A program made the position numbers and the translations under genes. Below the pieces are notes generated by a model. The model had not been told where the DNA came from. It saw only the letters and a program-made list of their open reading frames with translations, and ran no database searches. Of a stretch of 64,000 nt of DNA, positions 27,478 to 36,900 are shown piece after piece (the first letter of the stretch is position 1; each line of letters opens with the position of its first letter). Origin of the DNA: Acidobacteriota bacterium (lineage in GTDB: Bacteria > Acidobacteriota > Terriglobia > Acidiferrales > UBA7541); assembly GCA_003167215.1 (NCBI GenBank), contig PMTV01000043.1, positions 25,489 to 89,488 on the forward strand, read 5' to 3'.

Positions 27478-27553
27478 TAAAAAACCGAGTGCGGAAATAC
27501 TTGCCAGGAGAGAAACAGCGCAATGGACGGCGCCGCGCGCCGACTCTTAAACC

Positions 27554-27569
27554 CAGGGCTAAAGCCCTG
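27554..27569. repeat. Short palindromic (REP-like) element
   Basis: CAGGGCTAAAGCCCTG has perfect 7-bp arms around two bases. It lies in the 127-bp gap between two convergent genes (GNAT and pilT). I recall similar CCCAGGGCTAAAGCCC palindromes as scattered intergenic repeats in acidobacterial and other genomes; only one copy is in this window. It lacks a following T-run, so it is not a typical intrinsic terminator, though a hairpin at this place could stop exonucleases. Confidence 0.55.
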
Positions 27570-27604
27570 ATCCAAAAATTGAAGGATGGAACTTCGCCGT
27601 ATTT

Positions 27605-28750
27605 TTATCGGTGGCCAAGGCGGTCGAATTCCGTCATGGCGCGTTCCATTTCTTCGCGAGCGGCGTCGGCAGAGGAGCGGACACCTTGAACGCGGAGGCG
27701 GAAGTCGTCCGGGTTGGAAGCGCGCATGAGAGCTTCTTCGAGAGTGATCAGATTGCGCGAATAGAGATCGAAGAGCGATTGGTCGAAGGTCTGCATGCCG
27801 TACTGGCTGGTGCCGGCGGCGATGGCGTCGCGAATCATGCGCGTTTTGTCAGGATTGATGATGCAATCACGGATGTAGCCGGTGCAGACCATTACTTCAA
27901 CGGCTGGGACGCGGCCGCTGCCGTCGGCTTTACGCACGAGGCGCTGGCTGATGACAGCCTTCAGCGTTCCGGCAAGCTGCAAGCGAATCTGTTTTTGTTC
28001 GGGCGGCGGAAAGACGGCGATGATGCGCTGAATCGTTTCCGTGGCGTCGAGTGTGTGCAAGGTGGAGAGCACCAGGTGGCCGGTTTCAGCGGCCAGCAAG
28101 GCGGTGGAAATTGTTTCCAGGTCGCGCATTTCGCCGACCAGGACGACGTCAGGGTCCTGGCGAAGCGCGGCGCGGAGCGCTGTCGAGAACGAGGAAGTGT
28201 CGACTTCGACTTCGCGCTGATTGATGAAACCTTTCTTGTCGCGATGCAGATATTCAATGGGGTCTTCAATGGTGATGATGTGCTCGGCGCGCAGAGAATT
28301 GATGCGGTCGATCATGGCTGCGAGAGTGGTGGATTTACCGGAACCGGTGGTTCCTGTGGTCAAGATCAAGCCGCGCTGCTCTTCGCAAATCTGCGAAAGG
28401 ACGCGCGGAAGTTCGAGTTCTTCGATGGTGCGAATTTTCGTAGGGATGACGCGTAGAACCATGCCGACGTTGCCGCGCTGCTGAAATACGTTCACGCGGA
28501 AGCGGCCGAGACCGGCGACGCCGTAAGCCATGTCCAGCTCGGCTGTTTCCTTGAATTTCTGCTTTTGCCGGTTGGTCATCATGCTGAAAGCCATCGAGAG
28601 CATTTCTTCGGGAGTGATGCGCGGCACGTCGGTAAGCCCGTTCAGGATACCGTCCACACGCAAGTAGGGATGGTTACCGACTTTGAGATGCAAGTCGGAG
28701 GCTCTGTTTTCTACCGCGCGGCGCAATAAATCATCAATGCTGATGGCCAT
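27605..28750 (-). CDS. pilT: Type IV pilus retraction ATPase PilT
   Basis: A 381-residue secretion-type ATPase. The N-terminal domain (DDLLRRAVENRASDLHLKVG, PYLRVDG) is the PilT PAS-like module; the RecA-like domain has Walker A GTTGSGKSTT (K139), the Asp box, Walker B LVGEMRDLETI and the His box GHLVLSTLHT. The PilT-type AIRNLI-like C-terminal helix (about SRNLITLEEALMRASNPDDF) is present, separating it from PilB. PilT drives pilus retraction and twitching. ATG 28750 begins the conserved N-terminus; an upstream in-frame start at 28798 adds unrelated residues. Other pilus genes are not in the window. Confidence 0.95.
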   Translation of the reverse strand: MAISIDDLLRRAVENRASDLHLKVGNHPYLRVDGILNGLTDVPRITPEEMLSMAFSMMTNRQKQKFKETAELDMAYGVAGLGRFRVNVFQQRGNVGMVLRVIPTKIRTIEELELPRVLSQICEEQRGLILTTGTTGSGKSTTLAAMIDRINSLRAEHIITIEDPIEYLHRDKKGFINQREVEVDTSSFSTALRAALRQDPDVVLVGEMRDLETISTALLAAETGHLVLSTLHTLDATETIQRIIAVFPPPEQKQIRLQLAGTLKAVISQRLVRKADGSGRVPAVEVMVCTGYIRDCIINPDKTRMIRDAIAAGTSQYGMQTFDQSLFDLYSRNLITLEEALMRASNPDDFRLRVQGVRSSADAAREEMERAMTEFDRLGHR

Positions 28751-28900
28751 AGCGAAAGTCCTCGGCTGTGGAGCTTCAAACCACGCTAGCACGCGCATCA
28801 GGGGGTAGCAAGAAAACCCCGGAGAGGCATTTCTAAACTGCCAACCTGTACTTTGGGTCAGGTATTGCGTCGGGGTAACCTAACGAGGGCAAGTTCCGCT

Positions 28901-29593
28901 TTAAACGGGAGGCTGGTCGGCAAGGAAGAGGCGGTCGTAAATCACGGCAGCGAGGACGCCACCCAAGAGCGGACCTACCCAATAGACTCCGTGATTGGCC
29001 CAGTAGCGGGCCGCAAGAGCCGGGCCAAAGGCGCGTGCCGGATTGATCGCGGCGCCGGTGAAAGGACCGCCGAAAAGCACGCCTACGGCGACCGTGAGGC
29101 CAACGGCAAAGGCGGACGTTCTGTTAAGCGCGCCTCTGGCGTCAACGAAGGTGGCGAAGACGACGAAGACGAGAAAAAACGTCATCACACTTTCGAGCAG
29201 CATGGCGTGCAGGCGCGTGAAGTCCGGCGCCAGAAGCATGATGCCTCTTCCCGCAGAACTCCAAATGGTGTCCGGGACGATCGCGATGAGAACATAGGTG
29301 GCTGCAACGGCGCCGAGAAGCTGCGCGATCCAGTAGAAAAGAGCTTGCAAGGTGCTGAGGCGTCTGGTGACCCAAAAGCCGACGGTGACTGCGGGATTCA
29401 AATGACCGCCGGAAATGTGGGCCACAGCGCTAACCATGATTGCATAGGTGAGACCGTAGGCGATGGCGATACCGAGAATGCCAATGGAAGGCTGGCCGGC
29501 GGTGCGGAGATATTGATCGGCGCAAATCGCGCCGATGCTGAAGAAAATCAGCGCAAATGTGCCGAGGAATTCCGCGAGAAGCTTCTGAGGCAA
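28901..29593 (-). CDS. MIP-family aquaporin/glycerol channel
   Basis: A 230-residue channel of six membrane helices with both NPA boxes, HLNPAVTVGF and AINPARAFGPAL. The second-box context and short loop lengths suit a water channel (AqpZ-like) more than a glycerol facilitator, which carries NPARD with Asp after Arg; here it is Ala, favouring water. It is a single gene between pilT and ilvE with about 150-190 bp on each side. Confidence 0.93.
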   Translation of the reverse strand: MPQKLLAEFLGTFALIFFSIGAICADQYLRTAGQPSIGILGIAIAYGLTYAIMVSAVAHISGGHLNPAVTVGFWVTRRLSTLQALFYWIAQLLGAVAATYVLIAIVPDTIWSSAGRGIMLLAPDFTRLHAMLLESVMTFFLVFVVFATFVDARGALNRTSAFAVGLTVAVGVLFGGPFTGAAINPARAFGPALAARYWANHGVYWVGPLLGGVLAAVIYDRLFLADQPPV

Positions 29594-29781
29594 GCTATAC
29601 AGAGAATTCCTCCCAGTGCGCTCGGCTCGAACAGAATTTGCAGGGCCGCGCGCGATTTTACTGAATTCGCCGGGAGAAAGCGAGTTGACAGATAGGGGTC
29701 AGGAATCGAGGCTCTAGAATTGCCAGGGATTAATGCGTGGGAGCCGGATGACTTGCGCGCGGCAGTCTTTGACCGGCGACA

Positions 29782-30738
29782 CTAGGTGCGGATGGCGACG
29801 CCGGCGCTGGCGGTAACGTTGACCGGCGATAGCCAGTGATGACGGTCGGGCTTGACCCCGCCGGTAAGCGCGAAGAATTCGTCCTGGATACGCTTGGTCA
29901 GCGGACCACGCGAGCCTATGCCAATTTTGATCCTGTCAATCGAGCGAATCGGTGTGATCTCCACGGCGGTGCCGCAGAAGAAAACCTCCTCGGCGATATA
30001 AAGCATTTCGCGAGGGATAATTTGTTCGGCGACGGGAATATTCAGATCGCGGCAAATCGTGAGTATCGAGTGGCGAGTGATTCCGGGCAGTGCAGAATTG
30101 GAAAGCGGCGGAGTGACCAGCGTGCCGTCCATTACCAGGAAAATGTTTTCGCCGGAACCCTCGCTAACGTGGCCATGGACGTCGAGCGCGATGCCTTCCA
30201 CGTAGCCGTTCGCCCGCGCTTCCATACGGATGAGCTGGGAGTTCATGTAATTCGCGGCGGCCTTAGCCATTTGCGGCAAGGTGTTGGGGGCGGGACGATT
30301 CCAGGAGCTGATGCACACATCCACTCCACTGCGGTGCGCTTCTTCACCGAGATATTTTCCCCAGTTCCAGCAAGCGAGATAGACCTCGATAGGACAGCCT
30401 TTGGGGTCCACGCCCGCTTCGCCGTAACCGCGCATAACAATCGGCCGCAGGTAGCACTCGCTAATGTTGTTGACACGGACGAGATCGAGATTCGCAGCGC
30501 AGAGTTCGTCGAGGGTGAATGGAACTTCCATGCGGTAGATGTAGGCCGAATTCAACAGGCGTTGGATGTGATCGCGAAGGCGAAAAATGGCGGGGCCTTG
30601 CTTAGTGTCGTAGCAGCGAATACCCTCGAAAACCGCGGAGCCGTAGCTGACGACGTGCGAAAGGACGTGAATGTTAGCGTCGTCCCACTCGATAAACTTT
30701 CCGTTATGCCAAATCTTTTGGGTTTTCGGGATGGGCAT
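29782..30738 (-). CDS. ilvE: Branched-chain amino-acid aminotransferase
   Basis: A 318-residue class IV PLP enzyme that interconverts Leu, Ile and Val with their keto acids. The PLP Lys is K159 in MAKAAANYMNS, the same number as in E. coli IlvE; VSEGSGENIFLV and the start IWHNGKFIEWDDANIHVLSH are diagnostic. The HVVSYGSAVFEGIRCY segment also matches. No other ilv/leu genes are adjacent. The 149-bp gap upstream shows no recognisable leader peptide or T-box. Confidence 0.96.
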   Translation of the reverse strand: MPIPKTQKIWHNGKFIEWDDANIHVLSHVVSYGSAVFEGIRCYDTKQGPAIFRLRDHIQRLLNSAYIYRMEVPFTLDELCAANLDLVRVNNISECYLRPIVMRGYGEAGVDPKGCPIEVYLACWNWGKYLGEEAHRSGVDVCISSWNRPAPNTLPQMAKAAANYMNSQLIRMEARANGYVEGIALDVHGHVSEGSGENIFLVMDGTLVTPPLSNSALPGITRHSILTICRDLNIPVAEQIIPREMLYIAEEVFFCGTAVEITPIRSIDRIKIGIGSRGPLTKRIQDEFFALTGGVKPDRHHWLSPVNVTASAGVAIRT

Positions 30739-30887
30739 TAGGGCTGCTCCGGCGCGTTAGCGAGGCCTTTTATTGTTGCGCAGAACGGATTATAGCATAC
30801 CGGTTTTCAAGTCCATGTCCGGCGGGAAGCTGGATTACGGAGCACGGCACGTCCAAATTGGCCGCGTCTACCTAGGGCGACAGTATT

Positions 30888-32248
30888 TTATTCTTCGCGC
30901 AGAGCTATGAGCGGCTCCACACGGGTCGCGTGCCGGGCGGGGATGTAGCAGGCGAAAAACGCGACGCCGGCGAGAATGCCGGAGATGGCGGCAAAGGTGA
31001 GCGGGTCAACGGGGCTCACATCGAACAGCATGGTACGGACGAATCGCGTAAGGACCGCAGCTCCAACAAGGCCGAAGGCGAGGCCGATTACAACAAGCCG
31101 CATGCCCTCACCCACAAACAGGCGGAGGATGTTTATGCGCTGCGCACCGAGTGCGATGCGGATACCGATCTCGTGCGTGCGCTGGCTGAAGGAATACGCC
31201 ATCACGCCGTAGATGCCGATAGCCGCAAGCAGAAGCGCCACCATGGCGAAGGCGCCGAGAAGTTGAAGGGCGAAGCGCCGCTCGGCCATCGATCTGGCGA
31301 TGACTTCATCCATCGTCCGCACGCTGAACACGGGAATGTTGGGATCGAGAGATTGGACTTCGTGACGGATGGCTTCGCCGAGACTTTCCGGATTGGCTCC
31401 GCTGCGGAGGTAAATTACAGACGCGTAGGCAGGATTTTGACGAACGGGCAAATATATGTGCGGGGCCGTTGGAGCGTCGAAACCGTCCGACTTCGTGTCA
31501 CCTACTACGCCGACGATCGTAAGCCAACGGTTCTGCTGGTTCGCCGGACCGATTTTAAGTTGTTTTCCAAGTGGATCCTCATCGGGCCAGTATCGCCGCT
31601 GAATAGTTTGATCTATCAAGACAACCGGCTGAGCTTTTTCGGCGTCAGATTCAGCGAAATTTCTACCGGCAAGCAGCGGGATTTGCAGTACGTGGAAGTA
31701 TTCAGGAGTGACGGTAGCGAATTCCGAAATCGGCGCGCGCTCCGAATCAGTCGGACGCCCTTGAATAGTGAACGGGTATTGGTTTCGAGCTTGTTCCAGG
31801 GGCAGGCTGTTCGTGCTGCCGATCGCGGCTCCCTCCACTCCCGGAAAAGCAGAGACGCGGCGGAGGATTTCCATCAGAAAAGCAGCCCGCTTGTCCGTAG
31901 TACGGTAAGGATCGGTGTTCGGGTTATTAGGAACGGGAATCCAAATCTGCGCAGTGGTGACGTGGCTCGGATTAAAGCCGGGATGCACCTCCAATACATG
32001 CCAGAAGCTGCGAAGAAGAAGTCCGGCGCCTGCGAGCAATATGAGAGACAGCGCTACCTCTGAGACTACGGGCACGCGCGAGAGGCGCGTGTGCCGCTTG
32101 CCGGAACCAGAGCCACGGCTGCCTTCGCGAAGGTTCTCAACCCGATTCGGATTCGCAGATTGCAGCGCCGGCGCCAAGCCGAAGAGCAGGCCTGTAAGAA
32201 TAGCAACATTCGCACCGCGTAGTGCAGGTCTTGAAGGAATGAAGGCAT
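30888..32248 (-). pseudogene. FtsX/MacB-type permease (ADOP), first half deleted
   Basis: Acidobacterial ADOP permeases are about 800 residues: a short N-terminal segment, a MacB_PCD domain, an FtsX domain with three helices, then a second copy of both. Here the second copy is intact (frame 30888-32177, 429 residues: SEVALSLILLAGAGLLLRSF, then the FtsX core GAFAMVALLLAAIGIYGVMA and the ending RHATRVEPLIALREE). At 32248 an ATG opens the family's usual beginning (PSFLQDLHYAVRML), but after about 14 codons the DNA continues directly into the mid-protein linker (ILTGLLFGLAPALQS) in another frame. About 1.1 kb has been lost. Only a TTG at 32177 could start the remaining half. I call it a pseudogene; a functional half-length permease is possible but less likely. 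Confidence 0.8.
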
Positions 32249-32366
32249 GGCACCCACCTGGCGCGTTTGGTAAAGCTGCGGCCGCGACTAACCCTTTCGG
32301 TATATGGACGAGCGACGGCTCTTCATTGTTAGCAGCAAGTTAAGGATTTGATGAGGCTCCAAGCTA

Positions 32367-33500
32367 CTAAGAGTGGTCGTCCTGTGCGCGTTCAACTTGG
32401 GTCTGTGCCGTAAAACCGGAGATGCGGCCCCATGCGCTGGTTTTCCAATTGTCTGCGCTTTCTTTGGCCAAGATCCAAGGTGGGAGATCAAAATACAGAA
32501 ACTGGGACAGAGCCTCAACGTAAGGCTCGTACATATCGCGTAGCTTGATTAGCTTCTCGTTTGATTCCGGCGTGTCGTGAAGTTTCAGGCCCGATTCCGC
32601 GACAGCCCCACGAAGGCGAAGAAGTTCGGATGCAGGCAAGCGATTCTCGTTGTGAGCTAGGGGAGCAGCATGAAACACCTGAGCCAAATCCACGACGGCA
32701 TGGCGGCACATGGCAAAGGTCAGCCGAGCCTGGCGCTGGCATGCGCCCTCGGCGCCTGAAACGACCAGGGCAGAGGTGTCGAGTATCGCGGTCAGCGCCG
32801 AGAGCCAGGACTCGTTATTGTGCTGCGAACGAAAATAAGTGAGCACGGGGTAAGACACGTGACTCTCGAGCAGTTCCGCACCCCAGCGCTCCCAGTCGCG
32901 CAGAAGCCTTTCCAAAGCGTCGAGGCCATGAACACCGGCGTGACGCCGAAGAAGTTCGGCGGCGGTAGGTGGCGAGCCTGCGCGCGCGTCGAGCAGCACG
33001 ATGGCAACCTCTCTGCGCGAAAACGCTTGATAGATGACGGGCAAGTAACTGAGTACCAGCGCCAGGAAGCCGAAGCCCAGCCCGCTTTCAAATACCGCCA
33101 GCACCCGCTCCATGGTAGTGTGCGGTGTGACGTCGCCAAGGCCCAAGGTGAAAAAAGTTGTGCCGCTTAGATAGAAGCACGTCTCCAGAGTCGGATGCGT
33201 TTGATCTATGCGGGCGTCGCTGAAATACAAAAACCCGAAGCCGATGATTAACATCGCCGCCCATAGCGCAAACAATCCCAGCAGGGAAAGCGGACCGAAA
33301 TAACTCAGAAATCCTTCGCGGCTTCTGGGTGATTTCACTAGGCGGGCAATCTTGCGCCAGGGAATCCACAGGACGCGATAGTAGAGCCTGGTCAGTCGGA
33401 AACGGCGCGTCACCCTTCGCGGAAGAACGATCGTTTCAAACGCTTCCAGCAAGATGCCTGAGATGATGAGGAAGCCGGCGACGACCGGAAGAATCCTCAT
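32367..33500 (-). CDS. Two-TM-type potassium channel with atypical GLGD filter
   Basis: A 377-residue protein. An N-terminal helix (ILPVVAGFLIISGILLEAF) is followed by an ion-channel module: outer helix LLGLFALWAAMLIIGFGFLYF, pore loop GTTFFTLGLGDVTP and inner helix VFESGLGFGFLALVLSYLPV. The selectivity filter reads T118-L-G-L-G-D123, where K+ channels normally have TVGYGD or TVGFGD; the Tyr/Phe position is Leu. The C-terminal 230 residues are soluble, helical and unlike RCK domains. Its ATG overlaps the stop of the OsmC gene by four bases, so the two are translationally coupled. Channel fold strong; ion specificity uncertain. Confidence 0.85.
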   Translation of the reverse strand: MRILPVVAGFLIISGILLEAFETIVLPRRVTRRFRLTRLYYRVLWIPWRKIARLVKSPRSREGFLSYFGPLSLLGLFALWAAMLIIGFGFLYFSDARIDQTHPTLETCFYLSGTTFFTLGLGDVTPHTTMERVLAVFESGLGFGFLALVLSYLPVIYQAFSRREVAIVLLDARAGSPPTAAELLRRHAGVHGLDALERLLRDWERWGAELLESHVSYPVLTYFRSQHNNESWLSALTAILDTSALVVSGAEGACQRQARLTFAMCRHAVVDLAQVFHAAPLAHNENRLPASELLRLRGAVAESGLKLHDTPESNEKLIKLRDMYEPYVEALSQFLYFDLPPWILAKESADNWKTSAWGRISGFTAQTQVERAQDDHS

Positions 33501-33928
33501 GCCGCTTGCTCCAGTACGGCGCTCAGCGTGATTTCAGCCTTAAGAAGGCGCGACACGGGACAATTGGCTTTCGCGCTAGAGGCCGCGGACTGGAAGGCGG
33601 CGTCAGAAATGTCCGGGATGCGCGCGGCTACGTCGAGATGGATTTTCGATATGGTCCAGCCGGCGTCGAGCTTCTCCAGCGTGACGGTCGCAGTCGCGCG
33701 GATCGTTTGCGGCGTAAAATTCATGGTACCGAGCTGAGCTGAGAGGGCCATGGCAAAGCAGCCTGCATGAGCCGCTCCGATTAATTCTTCCGGATTCGTA
33801 CCTTTTGCGTTTTCGAAGCGCGTGAGGAAGGAATAGGGCGAATCAGAGAGTACGCCGCTTTGCGTCGAGATGGATCCTTTGCCGTCCTTTACTGCTCCAG
33901 TCCAGACCGCGGTAGCTGTGCGCTGCAT
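33497..33928 (-). CDS. OsmC/Ohr-type peroxiredoxin-like protein
   Basis: A 143-residue protein with both redox Cys of the OsmC family: C57 in HAGCFAMALS and C123 in KANCPVSRLL, plus the NPEELIGAAHAGC helix. OsmC reduces organic hydroperoxides with thiol cofactors. The sequence is nearer to OsmC (osmotically inducible) than Ohr. ATG 33928 follows GGAGGG; an in-frame TTG just upstream is less favoured. It is the first gene of a coupled pair with the channel at 32367, which suggests a joint response to osmotic or oxidative stress. Confidence 0.93.
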   Translation of the reverse strand: MQRTATAVWTGAVKDGKGSISTQSGVLSDSPYSFLTRFENAKGTNPEELIGAAHAGCFAMALSAQLGTMNFTPQTIRATATVTLEKLDAGWTISKIHLDVAARIPDISDAAFQSAASSAKANCPVSRLLKAEITLSAVLEQAA

Positions 33929-33949
33929 CAATCCCTCCGTTTGTTTTAT

Positions 33950-34855
33950 TTATGCGGCGCTTGCGGCTTTGTAGGAGCCCTGGCGCAGTTCATCCATAAC
34001 GCGCGGCGCTTTTGGCTCCCACCCAAGTTGCGTCCTGGTCTTAGCGCTTGAGATTTGCTGATCAAGCGCCAAAGCATCGGCGAACAAGCCGAGAGTTTCT
34101 CGGGCCTCGGCGAGGGGCCAAGGCGAAATCTTTCCAGGGATGCCGGCGCCTTCGCTAGCGGCGATGGCGATATCCCGAACCTTGACGGCCTCTTCGCTGA
34201 TGCCATGGAAGACTAATCCGCCTTCTTCTATCCTAAGAACTCGGACATAAAGATCCGCGAGATCATCGACGTGAACGACGGGCCAGTGGTTTTCGCCATC
34301 TCCGACGAAAATCACGGTGCCGCGCTCTTTCGCGGATTGAAAGAATGACGCTGGTATTCCGCCGTCGCGGCCGTAGACGACTCCGGGACGCAAGACCGAA
34401 GCGCGAATACACGAATCACCTTTCGCCGCGGCCAGCACTCGTTGTTCGCAAACAGCGCGCCACTTGACCAGATCGATGGGATAAAGGGAGGAATCTTCGT
34501 CGGCAACTTTATTTCCCGTTTCTCCGATCACCCAAATGCCGCTGGTGTAAATGAACGGTTTGTCAGTGCCTTGCAATGTCTCGCATACCGTATCAATTAC
34601 GGCGTTGTCTGCCTCGGCGGACGTGGAGTCGTTGGGAGACGCCGCGTGAATCATAGCGTCTGCTTCGCGAGCCGCAGCGCTGAAGGAATTCTTATCTCGA
34701 ATGTCACCCCGAAATGGCTCGACGCCGCAGTTCTTAAGCTTCTGGGCCGATTCGGAGGATCGCGCGAGACCGATTACAACGTGACCATGTTTTAGAAGCG
34801 CAGCGGCAACAGAGGATCCGATGTAGCCCGTAGCGCCGGTTACGAATACTTTCAC
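33950..34855 (-). CDS. NAD(P)-binding epimerase/SDR-e family protein
   Basis: A 301-residue extended short-chain dehydrogenase. Cofactor loop VFVTGATGYIGSSVAAALL opens the protein; a YSS/Tyr-Lys type catalytic site is less clear, with SSLYPIDLVKWRAVCEQRVL carrying the Tyr and Lys. The RPGVVYGRDGG segment is typical of epimerase-like members. GTG 34855 is chosen because AAAGGAGA precedes it by six bases and the Rossmann start follows at once; an in-frame start at 34879 lies upstream of that site. Substrate unknown. Confidence 0.9.
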   Translation of the reverse strand: MKVFVTGATGYIGSSVAAALLKHGHVVIGLARSSESAQKLKNCGVEPFRGDIRDKNSFSAAAREADAMIHAASPNDSTSAEADNAVIDTVCETLQGTDKPFIYTSGIWVIGETGNKVADEDSSLYPIDLVKWRAVCEQRVLAAAKGDSCIRASVLRPGVVYGRDGGIPASFFQSAKERGTVIFVGDGENHWPVVHVDDLADLYVRVLRIEEGGLVFHGISEEAVKVRDIAIAASEGAGIPGKISPWPLAEARETLGLFADALALDQQISSAKTRTQLGWEPKAPRVMDELRQGSYKAASAA

Positions 34856-34980
34856 GATGGCTCTCCTTTTTCTATCCACTTGTAAGGCAGGCCTAAGTCG
34901 TAGCCTAGGTATTTAACCTCTGAAACAGCCGAGGCGGTGAACCCGTTGGTAAAATCAGTATCTTCGTGCCGGCCCTTGCG

Positions 34981-35892
34981 TCAGTGAGACCTGGATGGCG
35001 GCTCAGCCGTCGCCGTACGATTCATCATTTGAAAATCCTGGCGAATGCGGGCCAGACGATCGCCCTTGACGTTTTCGTATGTTCCAAAAGCAAGGAAGGG
35101 AATCAAGGCGACAAGTACCCACAATTTCGCGCTTCCGGGAACTTTTGCTTCCGGCTCCCAGCGAAAGAGTTGCCGCGAGATTTCGAAAGCGACGAGAACT
35201 CCGATGGTCAGAGCGATCAAGTCGGTGATGATTTCGCTGTTGGTGGCCAGGTTCGTGGCTGCGTTTTCAAGGCCGGTGGCGAGATATGTGGCGGGCATGA
35301 AAAGAGAAGCGCCTTGAATCCAATGCGGGAATCTGGCCAGCGGGACGGTGGCTCCGGAGAGAAATAGAAAAGCGGTCCAGATTACTTGGTTGATGACCTG
35401 CGTTTCCTGCATGGTGTTCGTCACGCTCGCAACGATCAGACCGAAAGAGGAAAAGGTAGCCGAGCCGATAGTAACCAGAAGAAAAATGGCCCACAAATTT
35501 CCCCAGCCGTGCATGTGCAAGACGAATTTGGTGACGAGAATCTCGATGGCGACGGACGGTAGCACAAGGATGTAGTTCGCCAGAATGCTGGACGCGAGCA
35601 TGGGCCCGGCACCCAAAGGCGCGAGGCGGAAGCGACGAAGTATGCCGGCTTCGCGGAACATCACCAGTTGCACGCTGAGTCCCCAGAAGCTGCCCATCAC
35701 CGTCATGGTGAGAATCGCGCCGAGGATGTAAGCAGTCCAAACCGGATCGTTTTTACTGAATATGGTGACGAAGAAGAATAGAAATCCGAGCGGCATGATC
35801 AGGCTGAAGAAGAGAAACGTCCGGTTACGCATGGCAAGGCGCACGCGGATTTTTGTGAGCGTCAAGGTATTGCCAATGGGATTCGATGCCAT
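34981..35892 (-). CDS. ABC-2 type exporter permease
   Basis: A 303-residue six-helix permease (NTLTLTKIRVRLAMRNRTFLF at the start; SAFLFLSGATVPLARFPHWI before the last helices), typical of ABC-2 exporters of drugs, polysaccharide or lipid. The last 40 residues form a soluble tail after the final helix. ATG 35892 follows AAAAGGACG. Its partner ATPase ends 27 bp upstream, so the two form an operon. Confidence 0.92.
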   Translation of the reverse strand: MASNPIGNTLTLTKIRVRLAMRNRTFLFFSLIMPLGFLFFFVTIFSKNDPVWTAYILGAILTMTVMGSFWGLSVQLVMFREAGILRRFRLAPLGAGPMLASSILANYILVLPSVAIEILVTKFVLHMHGWGNLWAIFLLVTIGSATFSSFGLIVASVTNTMQETQVINQVIWTAFLFLSGATVPLARFPHWIQGASLFMPATYLATGLENAATNLATNSEIITDLIALTIGVLVAFEISRQLFRWEPEAKVPGSAKLWVLVALIPFLAFGTYENVKGDRLARIRQDFQMMNRTATAEPPSRSH

Positions 35893-35919
35893 GTTCGTCC
35901 TTTTATTCAATTGCCCGGC

Positions 35920-36840
35920 TCAATCACGGAGCCTGCGGCCGGTGAGTTCGATAAAAACATCTTCCAGCGACGGCGAAAACATTTCGAGACTTTGGAGCTC
36001 GTTATTCTCCGATTCAAGTTCCTTCACCAGAGCGACGATGGTTTGTGGGGCGCGCGTGGAGTGCACCACGTAGGTGCCGTCGAATTCGCGGCAATCCGCG
36101 ACACCGTCCAGACGCGCCAGAATGCCATCGGACACCGGTCTGGCGAGGCGAACTTCGATGCGCGTTGTGCCAGCCGAAGTGTGCTTCAGCTCGCGAGGTG
36201 TTCCGGTTTTGATTACGCGGCCATAATCGATGATGGCGACGCGGTCGCAGAGGCGCTCGGCTTCTTCAATATAATGCGTGGTGAGCAAAACGGTCTTCTT
36301 CTCGCTTTTTAACTCTTCAATGATGTCGTAAATCTCACGGCGAACCTGCGGGTCAAGGCCGGCGGTCGGTTCGTCCAAGAAAATGACCTGGGGGTTATTC
36401 ACCAGAGCCATGGCCAGCGCGAGCCGCTGTTTTTGGCCGCCGGAGAGCTGGTTGTAGAAAGCATCGCGTTTTTCATCGAGCTGAAATCGCTTCAGCAAAT
36501 CATCCGTATTGGCGCGAGCGCTATAGAATTTCGCGAACAACTCGATGGCTTCTTTCACGCGGATTTTATCGGGCAGGGAAGTGGATTGCAGAACGGCGCC
36601 GATCATTTCCTTGAAGCGGTTGCCGCTCTTTTCCGGATTGAGGCCGCAGACGCGCGCGAGGCCGCGGTCCGGGGTGCGCATGCCTTCCAGTATTTCCACC
36701 GTGGTTGTTTTGCCGGCGCCGTTGGGGCCGAGAAGGCCGAAGACTTCTCCTTGTTCGACGGAAAAATCCACGCCGCGCAGAGCAGCTACGGTGCCGTAAT
36801 TCTTATAAAGGCCTTCGACCTGGATAACGGGTTCCGTCAC
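35920..36840 (-). CDS. ABC transporter ATP-binding protein
   Basis: A 306-residue ATPase with Walker A GPNGAGKTT (K44), signature NQLSGGQKQRLALAMALV, Walker B VIFLDEPTAGLDP and the switch His in LLTTHYIEEAERL. The extra C-terminal 80 residues (after about 225) are the DrrA/CcmA-type extension. It pairs with the ABC-2 permease 27 bp downstream, giving a two-gene exporter. The GTG start at 36840 begins the conserved strand. Exported substrate unknown. Confidence 0.95.
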   Translation of the reverse strand: MTEPVIQVEGLYKNYGTVAALRGVDFSVEQGEVFGLLGPNGAGKTTTVEILEGMRTPDRGLARVCGLNPEKSGNRFKEMIGAVLQSTSLPDKIRVKEAIELFAKFYSARANTDDLLKRFQLDEKRDAFYNQLSGGQKQRLALAMALVNNPQVIFLDEPTAGLDPQVRREIYDIIEELKSEKKTVLLTTHYIEEAERLCDRVAIIDYGRVIKTGTPRELKHTSAGTTRIEVRLARPVSDGILARLDGVADCREFDGTYVVHSTRAPQTIVALVKELESENNELQSLEMFSPSLEDVFIELTGRRLRD

Positions 36841-36900
36841 GAAATATTCCCCTGCCTTTTCGAGTGTTCCTCTATATCACAATCGCCGGAGATTTGAGCG

